Origin: Planktomarina sp.
GTDB lineage: Bacteria > Pseudomonadota > Alphaproteobacteria > Rhodobacterales > Rhodobacteraceae
Reading direction: 5' to 3'
Assembly: GCA_016780825.1 (NCBI GenBank)
Contig: JADHLF010000004.1
Location: forward strand, 1-64,000
Length of the DNA stretch: 64,000 bases
In this document: positions 1-6,663 of the stretch, in pieces
How positions within the stretch are numbered: the first letter of the stretch is position 1
Layout of the letters: each line of letters begins with the position of its first letter
The notes under the pieces: model-generated
What the model was told of the DNA's origin: nothing
Databases searched by the model: none
What the model saw: the letters and a program-made list of their open reading frames with translations, nothing else
Position numbers and translations under genes: made by a program

Positions 1-142
1 GCCCGTCTAGATGCGATCAGACAGATCGGAGTTGTTGAACAAACCTATTACCGCTGGCGTAAGCAGTATGGCGGAATGGGCGTAGATCAATTGAAGGAAC
101 TGAAGCGGCTTCAGAAGGAGAATGACCGGCTGAGAAAGGGGA
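1..142 (+). pseudogene. IS3-family transposase OrfA remnant
   Basis: The plus-strand frame open from base 1 encodes the end of an IS3-type OrfA: a helix-turn-helix part with VEQTYYRWRKQYGG and then the leucine-zipper-like KELKRLQKENDRLRK. In the family this small protein binds the terminal repeats and is followed by OrfB, the DDE integrase. Here the family-like sequence ends after RLRK near base 138; the expected continuation (AVSDLTLDK-like) is missing and the frame runs into unrelated sequence and stops at 202-204. No OrfB follows. It is a truncated copy whose 5' part lies outside the window. Confidence 0.75.
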
Positions 143-223
143 TATGCAACCGACCCGATGTATGCGCAAAAGCTCAAGAACATCATGAAGGGTTTGCCCG
201 ATGAAGAGGAGGGCCAAGGATGA
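137..223 (+). pseudogene. C-terminal remnant of a GH73 glucosaminidase/endolysin-like gene
   Basis: In the second plus frame, bases 137-223 encode GYATDPMYAQKLKNIM followed by a short acidic tail and a stop at 221-223. GYATDPxYAxKL is the typical end of GH73 glucosaminidase domains (FlgJ, autolysins, phage lysins), which cut peptidoglycan. The rest of the domain is absent because the frame joins IS3 sequence on the left. The stop overlaps the start of the next small gene as ATGA, so the two were probably once translationally coupled in a lysis or phage-like operon. Recognition rests on a short motif only. Confidence 0.5.
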
Positions 224-444
224 AGCATGAAGCCATAACCCTCCCAGAGCATCACGAGCATTACCCTCATCTGTGGCAGTCAGAGTGTGGCACCTACCGC
301 ATCATTCGTTGTTGTGATGACATTCAGTATATCTTTCAGAGATGGCGTGAACCGAAGTGGCGGCATCTGAGCTATCACGTGGAGTATGATAGTTTGGTTC
401 GGCGTTGGGTTAGCGCAACCGATGTGCCCTTACAGCAATTTTAA
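220..444 (+). CDS. Small orphan protein coupled to GH73 remnant
   Basis: A 74-residue protein rich in His, Trp and Arg (HEHYPHLWQSECGTYRII; WREPKWRHLSYHVEYD) with no family I recognise. Its ATG overlaps the stop of the glucosaminidase remnant (ATGA at 220-223), the usual arrangement for coupled genes, which argues that it is real. With the lysin-like neighbour it could be a phage or mobile-element accessory protein, but that is inference. No signal peptide or membrane segment is seen. As the upstream gene is broken, its expression is doubtful. Confidence 0.45.
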   Translation: MKHEAITLPEHHEHYPHLWQSECGTYRIIRCCDDIQYIFQRWREPKWRHLSYHVEYDSLVRRWVSATDVPLQQF

Positions 445-645
445 GGTGGTCTGTAGAGAGCTTTAGCTCATTTAGGTAGGTCGGTGAGGGCTTGGCATTA
501 ACGGGCCTACAGACCACAAGTTCTAGCAGTGTCAAAACTGAGCTTACTTGAGTGTGTAAGTCAATTATTGACGCAAGGTTATACATTCACATCCTTACGG
601 AATTACATTCCACTTGTACCCATATCTAACTGTGAATGGAGTTAA

Positions 646-906
646 ATGATGAATTATGCATTTCATGTAGATCTAGGCCAAATGACATATGAAGAGTGGC
701 ATGGCCTATATACTGATCCCGAAGGCGCTAAGTTGCGTCAAGATTGGTGGGGGCCAGAGCATGTTGCCAAAAGTGGCCCAAACAGCGCAGTAATTCTTGC
801 TCAGATTAATGATGAAGAACGTCTAACTGAACATATGAAAATGGTGCATAAAATGGCTGCTGAGCGAGGCATGAAACATACGATGTACAAAATGTCACCT
901 GTCTAA
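646..906 (+). CDS. Hypothetical small protein, possibly ABM-like fold
   Basis: An 86-residue soluble protein that may also begin at the adjacent second ATG (649). A GGAG sequence lies about 10 bases before the start. The pattern of a short N-terminal strand (YAFHVDL), a helix with EEWHGLYTDPEGAKLRQDWWG, a strand (SAVILAQI) and a helix rich in Met, His and Lys resembles the small dimeric alpha/beta-barrel (antibiotic monooxygenase-like) fold, but I see no diagnostic motif and do not assign a function. It stands alone and is followed by a hairpin terminator at 994. Confidence 0.55.
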   Translation: MMNYAFHVDLGQMTYEEWHGLYTDPEGAKLRQDWWGPEHVAKSGPNSAVILAQINDEERLTEHMKMVHKMAAERGMKHTMYKMSPV

Positions 907-993
907 AAGCTTCGTTATACCGTTGTGATCCACTTTCTCAGCTGCAGCGTAGGGGGTAACATTTCTTTTCCCGAAGCAAATGTACAAACTTTA

Positions 994-1029
994 AGGCTGG
1001 GCTCTAGTGGCTCAGCCTCTTTTGTTTCT
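994..1029 (+). terminator. Rho-independent terminator after 86-aa ORF
   Basis: AGGCTG (994-999) pairs with CAGCCT (1013-1018) and is followed by a T-rich run (CTTTTGTTTC). It lies about 90 bases after the stop of the preceding small gene on the plus strand. Confidence 0.6.
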
Positions 1030-1129
1030 GGCTGTTTAAGCTCTCCCACTAGAGACAGGATCTGTGTGAGAGCGCATGTATATATACCCACCGTACCCCC
1101 AGTGGCCCACGCATGGGGTGTCGCATAAG

Positions 1130-1336
1130 TTATACGTGATGTTTTGCGGTTATTGGCAGTAAGCGCTGATGCAGCACGTCCTGTGTTAACGCATGAATCT
1201 TTGCGTTCAGCCTGTCGTTTTGTTTAAGTCCATCTAGCTCAGATTGAGTTAGGCTATAGGGATCATCCTCTAGCTTTAACCGTAAAGTCATGTCGTTCCA
1301 GACGGTGGTGATGATAAGGCGTTCATTATCTGTCAT
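1130..1336 (-). CDS. Hypothetical small protein
   Basis: A 68-residue reading frame starting MTDNERLIITTVWNDM and ending with a basic tail (LLPITAKHHV). It has a plausible composition for a soluble helical protein (QSELDGLKQNDRLNAKIHALTQDV), with no known family. No clear ribosome-binding site is seen and there is no conserved neighbour, so the call rests only on its amino-acid composition. It may be a chance frame. Confidence 0.35.
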   Translation of the reverse strand: MTDNERLIITTVWNDMTLRLKLEDDPYSLTQSELDGLKQNDRLNAKIHALTQDVLHQRLLPITAKHHV

Positions 1337-1499
1337 AGCAATTAGAACGACAGCGCTGGAGTTTGTGTTAGGTGTCGCTCAAAGTTAATGCCAGTACCAA
1401 TAGACCCTGACCTAGTGAGACGCACTTCAATGTGGTAGTTGTATTTAATGTCAATTTAGCTACCATATTCATGTAACCAAGTTTCACGGGGGTATAGTG

Positions 1500-1883
1500 A
1501 TGCGACATCCTTCAACAATTTTGACTACAATTTGCCTGATATGGGCTACGTCGGCAGCGACAGAACCGGCTCTTGGTGTTTGGAAGTCGGAACCGGGAGA
1601 AACGGGTGGTTACATTCATGTGGAAATCATGCCGTGTGAAAATAATTTATGCGGAATAATCACAGAAGTCGTTGGTAATGACAATCGTTCGATAATTGGC
1701 CGTAATATAATCAACGATATGAAGATTAAAGGTAATGGTAAATACAATGGTGGTACGATCTGGGCGCCCGACACCGATAAAACCTATAGATCACATATGA
1801 CACTTGATGAAGATGTACTTACCGTTAGCGGATGCATGGCAGTTATTTTGTGCAGAGGGCAGAAATGGACACGACTAAAATGA
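1500..1883 (+). CDS. DUF2147 family exported protein
   Basis: A 127-residue protein with a signal peptide (MRHPSTILTTICLIWATSAA, cleavage after residue 20 or so). The mature part has the DUF2147 signatures: GVWKSEP near the start, NNLCGIITEVVG, a GGTIWAPDTDKTYRSHMTLDED block, and the closing VSGCMAVILCRGQKWTRL. DUF2147 proteins are predicted periplasmic beta-rich proteins, many from marine alphaproteobacteria and Bacteroidetes; their role is not known. A GTG lies one codon upstream; the ATG at 1500 is preferred. The gene is AT-richer than the core genes and sits among orphans, which fits an acquired segment. Confidence 0.8.
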   Translation: MRHPSTILTTICLIWATSAATEPALGVWKSEPGETGGYIHVEIMPCENNLCGIITEVVGNDNRSIIGRNIINDMKIKGNGKYNGGTIWAPDTDKTYRSHMTLDEDVLTVSGCMAVILCRGQKWTRLK

Positions 1884-2181
1884 CTTACCCCCTCAGTGGA
1901 AATTAAAGCCCACGAAGCAGCCAAGGGCTAAACTCCTGATAATGCTTCGTAACCCAGTAGGTCACACCACGGGCATTATCCCTTCGCCACAACGATAGTC
2001 ATAGCATTGGGGTTGTTAAGTATTGTTATTCAATGGGATGGGTAGATATAGCCTTGGAGGTGGGTACGAAAACGACCCTGTTGAGTAGCCCTGTGCTGAC
2101 CGCATAACGGGAATACCGAATTGTATGATGCAGTAATTCTTAGGCTTGGATAGATGCTCGTGTGAAACCAAGGAGATTACA
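1884..2181. other. Intergenic stretch without recognised gene
   Basis: About 300 bases between the DUF2147 gene and the DUF1127-like gene. I see no convincing reading frame or RNA gene. It must hold the promoter of the downstream small gene. Confidence 0.4.
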
Positions 2182-2409
2182 ATGCTTACTAAAATCTACC
2201 GAGCGATCATGTTGGCCCAAGCCTCTAGTGCCGCAAACCGTACAGCCGCTTACCTTTCTGACCATCAGTTGAATGACTGGGGATACACTCGTGGTTCCTT
2301 CGCAGCAGCTATGGTTGCACAAGTTAAAGCTAATTTTGATGCAGCAGATAAAGCACAAGCTGCTAGTGCTGGGTTCCAACCAGTGACATTTAGTCAGCTT
2401 CCAGCTTAA
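2182..2409 (+). CDS. DUF1127-like small protein
   Basis: A 75-residue protein. AAGGAG at 2170-2175 is well placed before the ATG at 2182, which decides this start over an upstream one. The middle segment LSDHQLNDWGYTRGSF matches the core of DUF1127 (YjiS-like) proteins, where LSDrxLxDiGlxR is the hallmark. The C-terminal part is Ala/Gln-rich and helical (AAMVAQVKANFDAADKAQAA). DUF1127 proteins of alphaproteobacteria are small basic proteins, some shown to act in RNA metabolism and phosphate or carbon physiology; whether that applies here is unknown. A hairpin follows the gene. Confidence 0.65.
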   Translation: MLTKIYRAIMLAQASSAANRTAAYLSDHQLNDWGYTRGSFAAAMVAQVKANFDAADKAQAASAGFQPVTFSQLPA

Positions 2410-2448
2410 GCAGCCCATTGTTGCTCACAAGCGCACCATACAGAAAAA

Positions 2449-2470
2449 CCCTGCCGTATTATTGGCAGGG
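2449..2470 (+). terminator. Hairpin terminator after DUF1127-like gene
   Basis: CCCTGCC (2449-2455) and GGCAGGG (2464-2470) form a perfect 7-bp stem with an 8-base loop, 40 bases after the stop codon. The T-tract is weak. Confidence 0.55.
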
Positions 2471-2615
2471 CTAGTGTCTGTCGGGGGAAATATGAAACGT
2501 CGTACATATATCAACGACTTCCCTCGCAGAAACTTTAATTAATTACCAATAGTGGTATTTCTTTATTGATTTAAAACTGTCTACATAACTTATGTCTTAA
2601 TATCTACTCGTTCTA

Positions 2616-2966
2616 CTACTTGAGAGGTGCGAGGGCGTATAGCAAGCCTTTTCTCTCGACTGTTTCACGTCTGTCTCTAACGACCTTTTTAGCTTCTTTG
2701 TATCCTTCTGGTGTTGTGGCTTTGGCAGATAGTTCTGGGTCTTCCGCAATATCCTTACGGTCTTTCTCCCATCTTGCGATTGTTGGGCGAGAGACACCAA
2801 GAGCATCTGCGTGGTCTTCTTGGGATGGAGTAGCTGTATCAAATGATACACCTTCTTCGAACCTCTTATGAGAACCGCTTTCCCTAACACCCAATGAACT
2901 AGCACGTTGTGCATAGAAGAACTCTTTCGCCCTTGGTGTCCAATGACCACGTTCCACTTGTTTCAT
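2616..2966 (-). pseudogene. Helix-turn-helix protein fragment (ParB/phage-methylase-like)
   Basis: A 116-residue frame with a clear helix-turn-helix segment (QEDHADALGVSRPTIARWEKDRKD, residues about 49-72) followed by a charged helix (EGYKEAKKVVRDRRETVERK). Upstream the frame stays open without an ATG for about 20 codons (GWIKEAPSNEEAIEYVT) until a stop. The order, a segment like the middle of ParB-type DNA-binding or phage DNA-methylase accessory proteins and then an HTH, suggests the N-terminal ParB-like domain has been lost. I read it as a truncated gene, although a shortened product from the ATG at 2964-2966 is possible. No ribosome-binding site is obvious. Confidence 0.5.
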
Positions 2967-3223
2967 GGTAACGTACTCAATAGCTTCTTCATTTGATGGA
3001 GCTTCTTTTATCCAGCCAGTTTCGGCCTATTGCGCCTTTTCCCTCGTAAGCGACCAAAAGGCATTACCAACTTGCTGCATATGTACAAAAGTTGAGCGCC
3101 TACAGAGAACGGCTGGTTGCTTGACTTCCAGCCAATAAGTGTTTCGAACTTATATTCTTAGGCTATTTTCTTCTTTTTGGAATTGGCTTTTATTTTTTGG
3201 AATTCAATCCCAAGGAATTCAAA

Positions 3224-3763
3224 ATGTCTTTACGTCGAGCGCTTCTTGCAACAATCTGTGGCCTTGGTCTAACCGGCGGCATGACGGGTGGAACGGCGAT
3301 GCAGGAAGGCCTCCCAACAGGTGTTGCACTGGAAGAGTTCGCACCTAGCTTTCCTCTAGGAACTACGGAACGCACGACAACCGTCTCTGCTTCACCAACC
3401 GTTGTTCGGAATAGGTTAGCCGCCTTTGGAACCAACTGCTTGAACGGACGGACGATTGTCACAATGCGTCGGAGCGCGGTTGGCTTACCCGTGGGCGGTC
3501 GTATGACCCAGACTTACCGTACAGCCATCACAAACGAAGATGGAACGGCTCGGTTCATAGTCGCGCAACAAGTTGGAGGTTCGGTCTTGACGACTGAAGC
3601 TGGACGCAGATCAAACGTTCAACTGTCGACAAGAATTCTCAGTGACGGGCAGGGGGGAATAGTTTTGCAGACTGTGGCTAACCGCACGTTCTCTGACATC
3701 ATAAATGCCTCAACGGCTTGGGCGAATGGTAGCAGCCAAAGCTGCCCAGGTATCTTTGGCTAG
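3224..3763 (+). CDS. Exported protein of unknown function
   Basis: A 179-residue protein. AAGGA at 3212-3216 supports the ATG at 3224 rather than the TTG at 3197. The first 25 residues (MSLRRALLATICGLGLTGGM) look like a Sec signal peptide with a basic start and hydrophobic core. The mature part is Thr/Ser/Gly/Val-rich, with predicted beta strands (GGRMTQTYRTAITNEDGTARFIVAQQV) and two cysteines (NCLNG and SCPG near the C-terminus) that could form a disulfide. I recognise no family. It lies between a helix-turn-helix fragment and a decayed transposase. Confidence 0.6.
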   Translation: MSLRRALLATICGLGLTGGMTGGTAMQEGLPTGVALEEFAPSFPLGTTERTTTVSASPTVVRNRLAAFGTNCLNGRTIVTMRRSAVGLPVGGRMTQTYRTAITNEDGTARFIVAQQVGGSVLTTEAGRRSNVQLSTRILSDGQGGIVLQTVANRTFSDIINASTAWANGSSQSCPGIFG

Positions 3764-3881
3764 TTGCCCTGGCCAAACATTTTCGCCACCCAAATTGTAG
3801 CAGTCTACAAACTGTGCCGGCATTACCAACCTGTATTCGAATGATTTTGAGGCGTGAGATCTGCGCCGGTCAGGCGGCCAT

Positions 3882-4249
3882 TTATGCAACGTAGCCTTTC
3901 CAGAGTTCGAATGCATCGGTTCTGGCGTGATGATATGAGATGGCCGAGAGTTGATGGCGACGGGGGCGAAAGACGGCGTTGATCTGATCATGGGTAGCCA
4001 GAAATTGCTTTGCCTGTCGGGGCGATTTGAACCGCCCCATCAGCTTTTCGCGTTAGCAGGTCGGTCGGTGGAACCCTTTGATGCGGTTGTTGTGTCCTTT
4101 GTGCGCCCGATGATCGGCTTCAGGCGCAAGAGCTGGATCGGTTTTATGTAACTGCGCAATTTATCCGTCACAACAAAACGAGTCTTTCCAAAGCGGCCAA
4201 TCAATCGAGTAAGGAAACGCTTGGCATCTTTGGCTTTGAGGTTGAAATC
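3882..4249 (-). pseudogene. IS6-family transposase, decayed C-terminal half
   Basis: Reading the minus strand gives the IS6-type DDE core: AKDAKRFLTRLIGRFGKTRF then VVTDKLRSYIKPI, next (in another frame) ALAPEADHRAHKGHNNRIKG, FHRPT, a stop, REKLMGRFKSPRQAKQFLA, THDQINAVFRPRRHQLSA and a stop at 3882-3884. So there is at least one frameshift after YIKPI and one in-frame TAA between HRPTC and REKLM. The N-terminal half is not recognisable upstream of about 4250. It is a dead copy flanking the tRNA-Ala gene. Confidence 0.8.
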
Positions 4250-4494
4250 GCCCTGCCAGCCACTGAATGGACGCTTTGAGCAGGCGTAGGGTGCTATCGG
4301 TTGTGGCCTTTAATATGGGCGCGCCGGTTCGAGCGTTCTTGTGGTTTGATGGGTGGCTCGTGAAAGCCTTGGCTTGCCCTATATAAAACCGCTTCAATGG
4401 CGTGACCGTGGGGCTTTGCGCAAACCGAAGGATCGCCTCGGCGGCTTCTTTTAATGCCACCGATTGAACCAAGACCACAGATTATTCGGAAAAT
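4250..4494. other. Non-coding remnant between dead transposase and tRNA-Ala
   Basis: About 245 bases with no gene I can recognise. A minus-strand frame of about 105 codons crosses it, but it has no recognisable domain and overlaps the transposase remnant out of frame. It may be scar DNA from insertion and deletion next to the tRNA 3' end. Confidence 0.4.
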
Positions 4495-4570
4495 TGGTGG
4501 ACCCTAGCGGGATCGAACCGCTGACCTCCTGCATGCCATGCAGGCGCTCTCCCAGCTGAGCTAAGGGCCC
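4495..4570 (-). tRNA. tRNA-Ala (anticodon GGC), CCA encoded
   Basis: On the minus strand the sequence folds as a full cloverleaf. The acceptor GGGCCCT pairs with AGGGTCC (one G-U). The anticodon stem is CCTGC/GCAGG with loop ATGGCAT, giving anticodon GGC. The T-arm has TTCGATC between AGCGG and CCGCT. The 3' CCA (TGG at 4495-4497 on the plus strand) is encoded. The 3' end faces the accessory segment on the left. Confidence 0.95.
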
Positions 4571-4583
4571 TTTGATGTCTTGC

Positions 4584-4612
4584 TGTCTAGGCAAGGCTTG
4601 GCGCGGGATCAA
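4584..4612 (-). promoter_or_regulatory. Sigma70-type promoter of tRNA-Ala
   Basis: On the minus strand TTGATC (4607-4612) and TAGACA (4584-4589) are separated by 17 bases, and the -10 ends 13 bases before the tRNA 5' end. Confidence 0.6.
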
Positions 4613-4633
4613 GAGGAAATCAGCGCGCCAAGC
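4596..4633 (-). terminator. Stem-loop after TIGR02300 gene
   Basis: GCTTGGCGCG (4596-4605) and CGCGCCAAGC (4624-4633) form a perfect 10-bp stem with an 18-base loop, starting 9 bases after the stop of the minus-strand gene at 4642. There is no clear T-run. It overlaps the -35 and spacer of the tRNA-Ala promoter. Confidence 0.5.
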
Positions 4634-4641
4634 AAAGAAAT

Positions 4642-4965
4642 TTAGCTGTCGTCGTCGTCTGTGGCGACATCCGCGATTTCATCGAGTGAAACCGTATCGT
4701 CGTCGTCTTCATCAAGCACATCATCGCCCAAATCTACATCGACGTCATCATCGTCCAATACCACGTCATCGGCATCTGTATCGGCTTCATTCATCTTTGT
4801 TGTTTGCGCATCTTCCGCATCGGCCACCATCGTGCGGCCTTTATTTGCATCAAGCGTAACAGTTTCGCCCGTGTAGGGGCTGATGATCGGATCTTTATTC
4901 AAGTCGTAAAAACGCTTGCCTGTGGTGGGGCAAATACGTTTGGTACCCCATTCTTCGTTCGGCAT
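4642..4965 (-). CDS. TIGR02300 family acidic protein (FYDLN acid)
   Basis: A 107-residue protein with the defining N-terminus EEWGTKRICPTTGKRFYDLN (residues 4-23), then SPYTGE, followed by a very acidic tail with long Asp runs (VDVDLGDDVLDEDDDD). The TIGR02300/FYDLN_acid family is nearly universal in alphaproteobacteria and uncharacterised; the Cys-Pro-x-x-Gly and SPYTG parts look like half of a zinc ribbon. The start at 4965 is chosen because it places the conserved block at the very N-terminus; an in-frame extension upstream has no family similarity. It is transcribed divergently from the metallopeptidase gene. Confidence 0.88.
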   Translation of the reverse strand: MPNEEWGTKRICPTTGKRFYDLNKDPIISPYTGETVTLDANKGRTMVADAEDAQTTKMNEADTDADDVVLDDDDVDVDLGDDVLDEDDDDTVSLDEIADVATDDDDS

Positions 4966-5062
4966 GGGTTTTCCCCTCTCGCAATCGGTGACAATCTGTG
5001 CCGAGTGCCATACACAGGAGGCGGTGTCAAAGGTGAAATCTATTAATTCGTGGATGTCGTGG

Positions 5063-5773
5063 ATGAATCTGCCCTCAAATACCGCTGATCGGCAGATTAC
5101 ACTGCCAGGGCGGCCGGAAATTACCGTGCTGCTGCGCCCATCGCGCCGGGCCAGCCGCTTGTCTTTGCGGATCTCGCGCCTCAAGGGGCAGGTGACTCTT
5201 AGCCTGCCACTGTCCTGCCCGATGGTGCAGGCGGAAAATTTTATTTTGGAGAAAGAATCTTGGATCCGTGCACATTTGGCCGATTTGCCTCTGGCGACCC
5301 AGGCGGGATTTGACCGTCAGCTGCCCTTTGCCGGTCGGCACTTGACCATATGTCCCGGCGCGGGGCGGCAGGTTGAGCGCAAAGGCGATCGGCTGTTGGT
5401 GCCCGGCCGCGAGTCCTTGGTGGCGGCGCGGGTGAAGGCCTTTTTGAAACTGCAAGCGCGCTTGGCGCTACGGGAGGCGGTCGATTACTACTCCCAACGT
5501 CTTGGGCGGCCCTATGGGCGCCTGACACTGCGGGACACCACCTCACGATGGGGGTCGTGTTCGACACAGGGAAATCTGAACTTCTCTTGGCGTTTGATCA
5601 TGGCGCCACCTGAGGTGTTGCGCTATGTGGCGGCCCATGAGGTGGCGCATTTGGAACAGATGAATCACTCGCCCGCCTTTTGGGCGCTTGTCGAGCGCCT
5701 CTTTCCCGGTCATCAGGTGCAGCGCGATTGGCTCAAACATCATGGGGAAGATCTGCATCGCTATCAGTTCTAG
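5063..5773 (+). CDS. YgjP-like M48/DUF45 zinc metallopeptidase
   Basis: A protein of about 236 residues of the YgjP/SprT-like metallopeptidase family (DUF45, M48 clan). The N-terminal part has the usual RPSRRASRLSLRISRLKG block. The C-terminal part carries RWGSCSTQGNLNFSWRLIMAP, then the zinc-binding AHEVAHLEQMNHSPAFW with HEVAH as HExxH and a downstream His. The family is of unknown substrate and is often next to housekeeping genes. Start choice is uncertain: ATG codons at 5054 and 5063 are both possible and neither has a strong ribosome-binding site; longer upstream extensions overlap the divergent gene. The GntR gene follows. Confidence 0.85.
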   Translation: MNLPSNTADRQITLPGRPEITVLLRPSRRASRLSLRISRLKGQVTLSLPLSCPMVQAENFILEKESWIRAHLADLPLATQAGFDRQLPFAGRHLTICPGAGRQVERKGDRLLVPGRESLVAARVKAFLKLQARLALREAVDYYSQRLGRPYGRLTLRDTTSRWGSCSTQGNLNFSWRLIMAPPEVLRYVAAHEVAHLEQMNHSPAFWALVERLFPGHQVQRDWLKHHGEDLHRYQF

Positions 5774-5823
5774 TCCGGGCTTATGAGGAGGCGCGGTCTT
5801 TGGCATTTGACAGCTATCGGCAA

Positions 5824-5835
5824 TTGTGATCACAA
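5824..5835. promoter_or_regulatory. Palindromic operator before GntR gene
   Basis: TTGTGATCACAA is a perfect 12-bp palindrome ending 6 bases before the GntR ATG, where a ribosome-binding site would normally sit. The same core TGTGATCACA occurs twice upstream of sucC. A TTGACA at 5807-5812 may be the -35 element. Confidence 0.65.
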
Positions 5836-5841
5836 ACGCAG

Positions 5842-6486
5842 ATGGCAGAGAAATTACAAGACAGCTATTTGGCCGCTCATGACCAGCTTTATCGCAATTT
5901 GCGTATGCGGATCATGTATGGTGAATTGCGCCCGGGGCAGGCGATGACCCTGCGCGGTGTGGCTGAGGAATTTTCGGTCTCAGTGACCCCGGTGCGCGAG
6001 GCGTTGAAGCGGCTGGCGGCCGAGGGGGCTTTGAGTATCTCGGTGAGTGGACGGTTCCAAACGCCGGCTCTGACCAATGATCGGATAGAGGAGCTTGCGG
6101 CTCTGCGGGCGTTGATCGAGGTGGAATTGGCCACGCGGGCCCTGCCGCGGGCGCATATGGCGCTGGTTGAGCGTCTGCAAACGATAAATAACGCCATTTC
6201 TGTTGCCGTGGCGAAGGCAGATGCGGTGACTTACATTCGGACCAATCTTGAGTTTCACCGCACGCTCTATTTGCGGGCGCAGGCCCCGGCGATGCTGGCA
6301 ACGGTTGAGACGGTGTGGTTGCAAATGGGTCCGACGATGCGGGCGCTCTATGGCCGGTTGCAACGCAAGGATCCGCCAATGCATCACCGCCTCATTTTGG
6401 CGGCTTTAAAAGCAGGCGATGAACCAGGTCTTCGGGTGGCCGTGCGGGCGGATGTCACCCAGGGGCTGCGCATGTTGGCGCGCTAA
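5842..6486 (+). CDS. GntR-family (FadR/FCD type) transcriptional regulator
   Basis: A 214-residue DNA-binding regulator. Residues about 15-75 form the GntR winged helix (LYRNLRMRIMYGELRPGQAM; VAEEFSVSVTPVREALKRLAAEG). The rest is an FCD-type effector domain (IEELAALRALIEVELATRAL; NLEFHRTLYLRA; HHRLILAALKAGD), which in the family binds a carboxylate ligand, often with a metal held by Asp/His residues. A palindrome (TTGTGATCACAA) lies directly before the start, suggesting autoregulation, and two more copies stand before sucC, so the likely role is control of the 2-oxoglutarate dehydrogenase operon. It may correspond to the AkgR regulator described in Rhodobacter sphaeroides; this is from memory and unchecked. 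No clear Shine-Dalgarno sequence is seen, so the mRNA could be leaderless. Confidence 0.88.
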   Translation: MAEKLQDSYLAAHDQLYRNLRMRIMYGELRPGQAMTLRGVAEEFSVSVTPVREALKRLAAEGALSISVSGRFQTPALTNDRIEELAALRALIEVELATRALPRAHMALVERLQTINNAISVAVAKADAVTYIRTNLEFHRTLYLRAQAPAMLATVETVWLQMGPTMRALYGRLQRKDPPMHHRLILAALKAGDEPGLRVAVRADVTQGLRMLAR

Positions 6487-6663
6487 GGCCTCTGCATACC
6501 CCAACCGCCAAGCCAAAGCACTGTGCCCGTTGGCAACACCGGGCTGCGCCTGCCTTCCCTCATTTCATGTCGAAATGGCGTTATGCAGAGGTCTTCGCTA
6601 AGACCCGCACCCTTAGGCGCAGGCCTTAAAACACAATAAATTGCGTGACAGAAGCGGCCCGGC

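Noticed and set aside
4161..4478. Minus-strand frame of 105 codons next to tRNA-Ala
   Set aside because: It overlaps the IS6 transposase remnant out of frame and has no recognisable domain.
4966..5184. N-terminal extension of the TIGR02300 gene
   Set aside because: It overlaps the divergent metallopeptidase gene and has no family similarity; the conserved block begins at the ATG at 4965.
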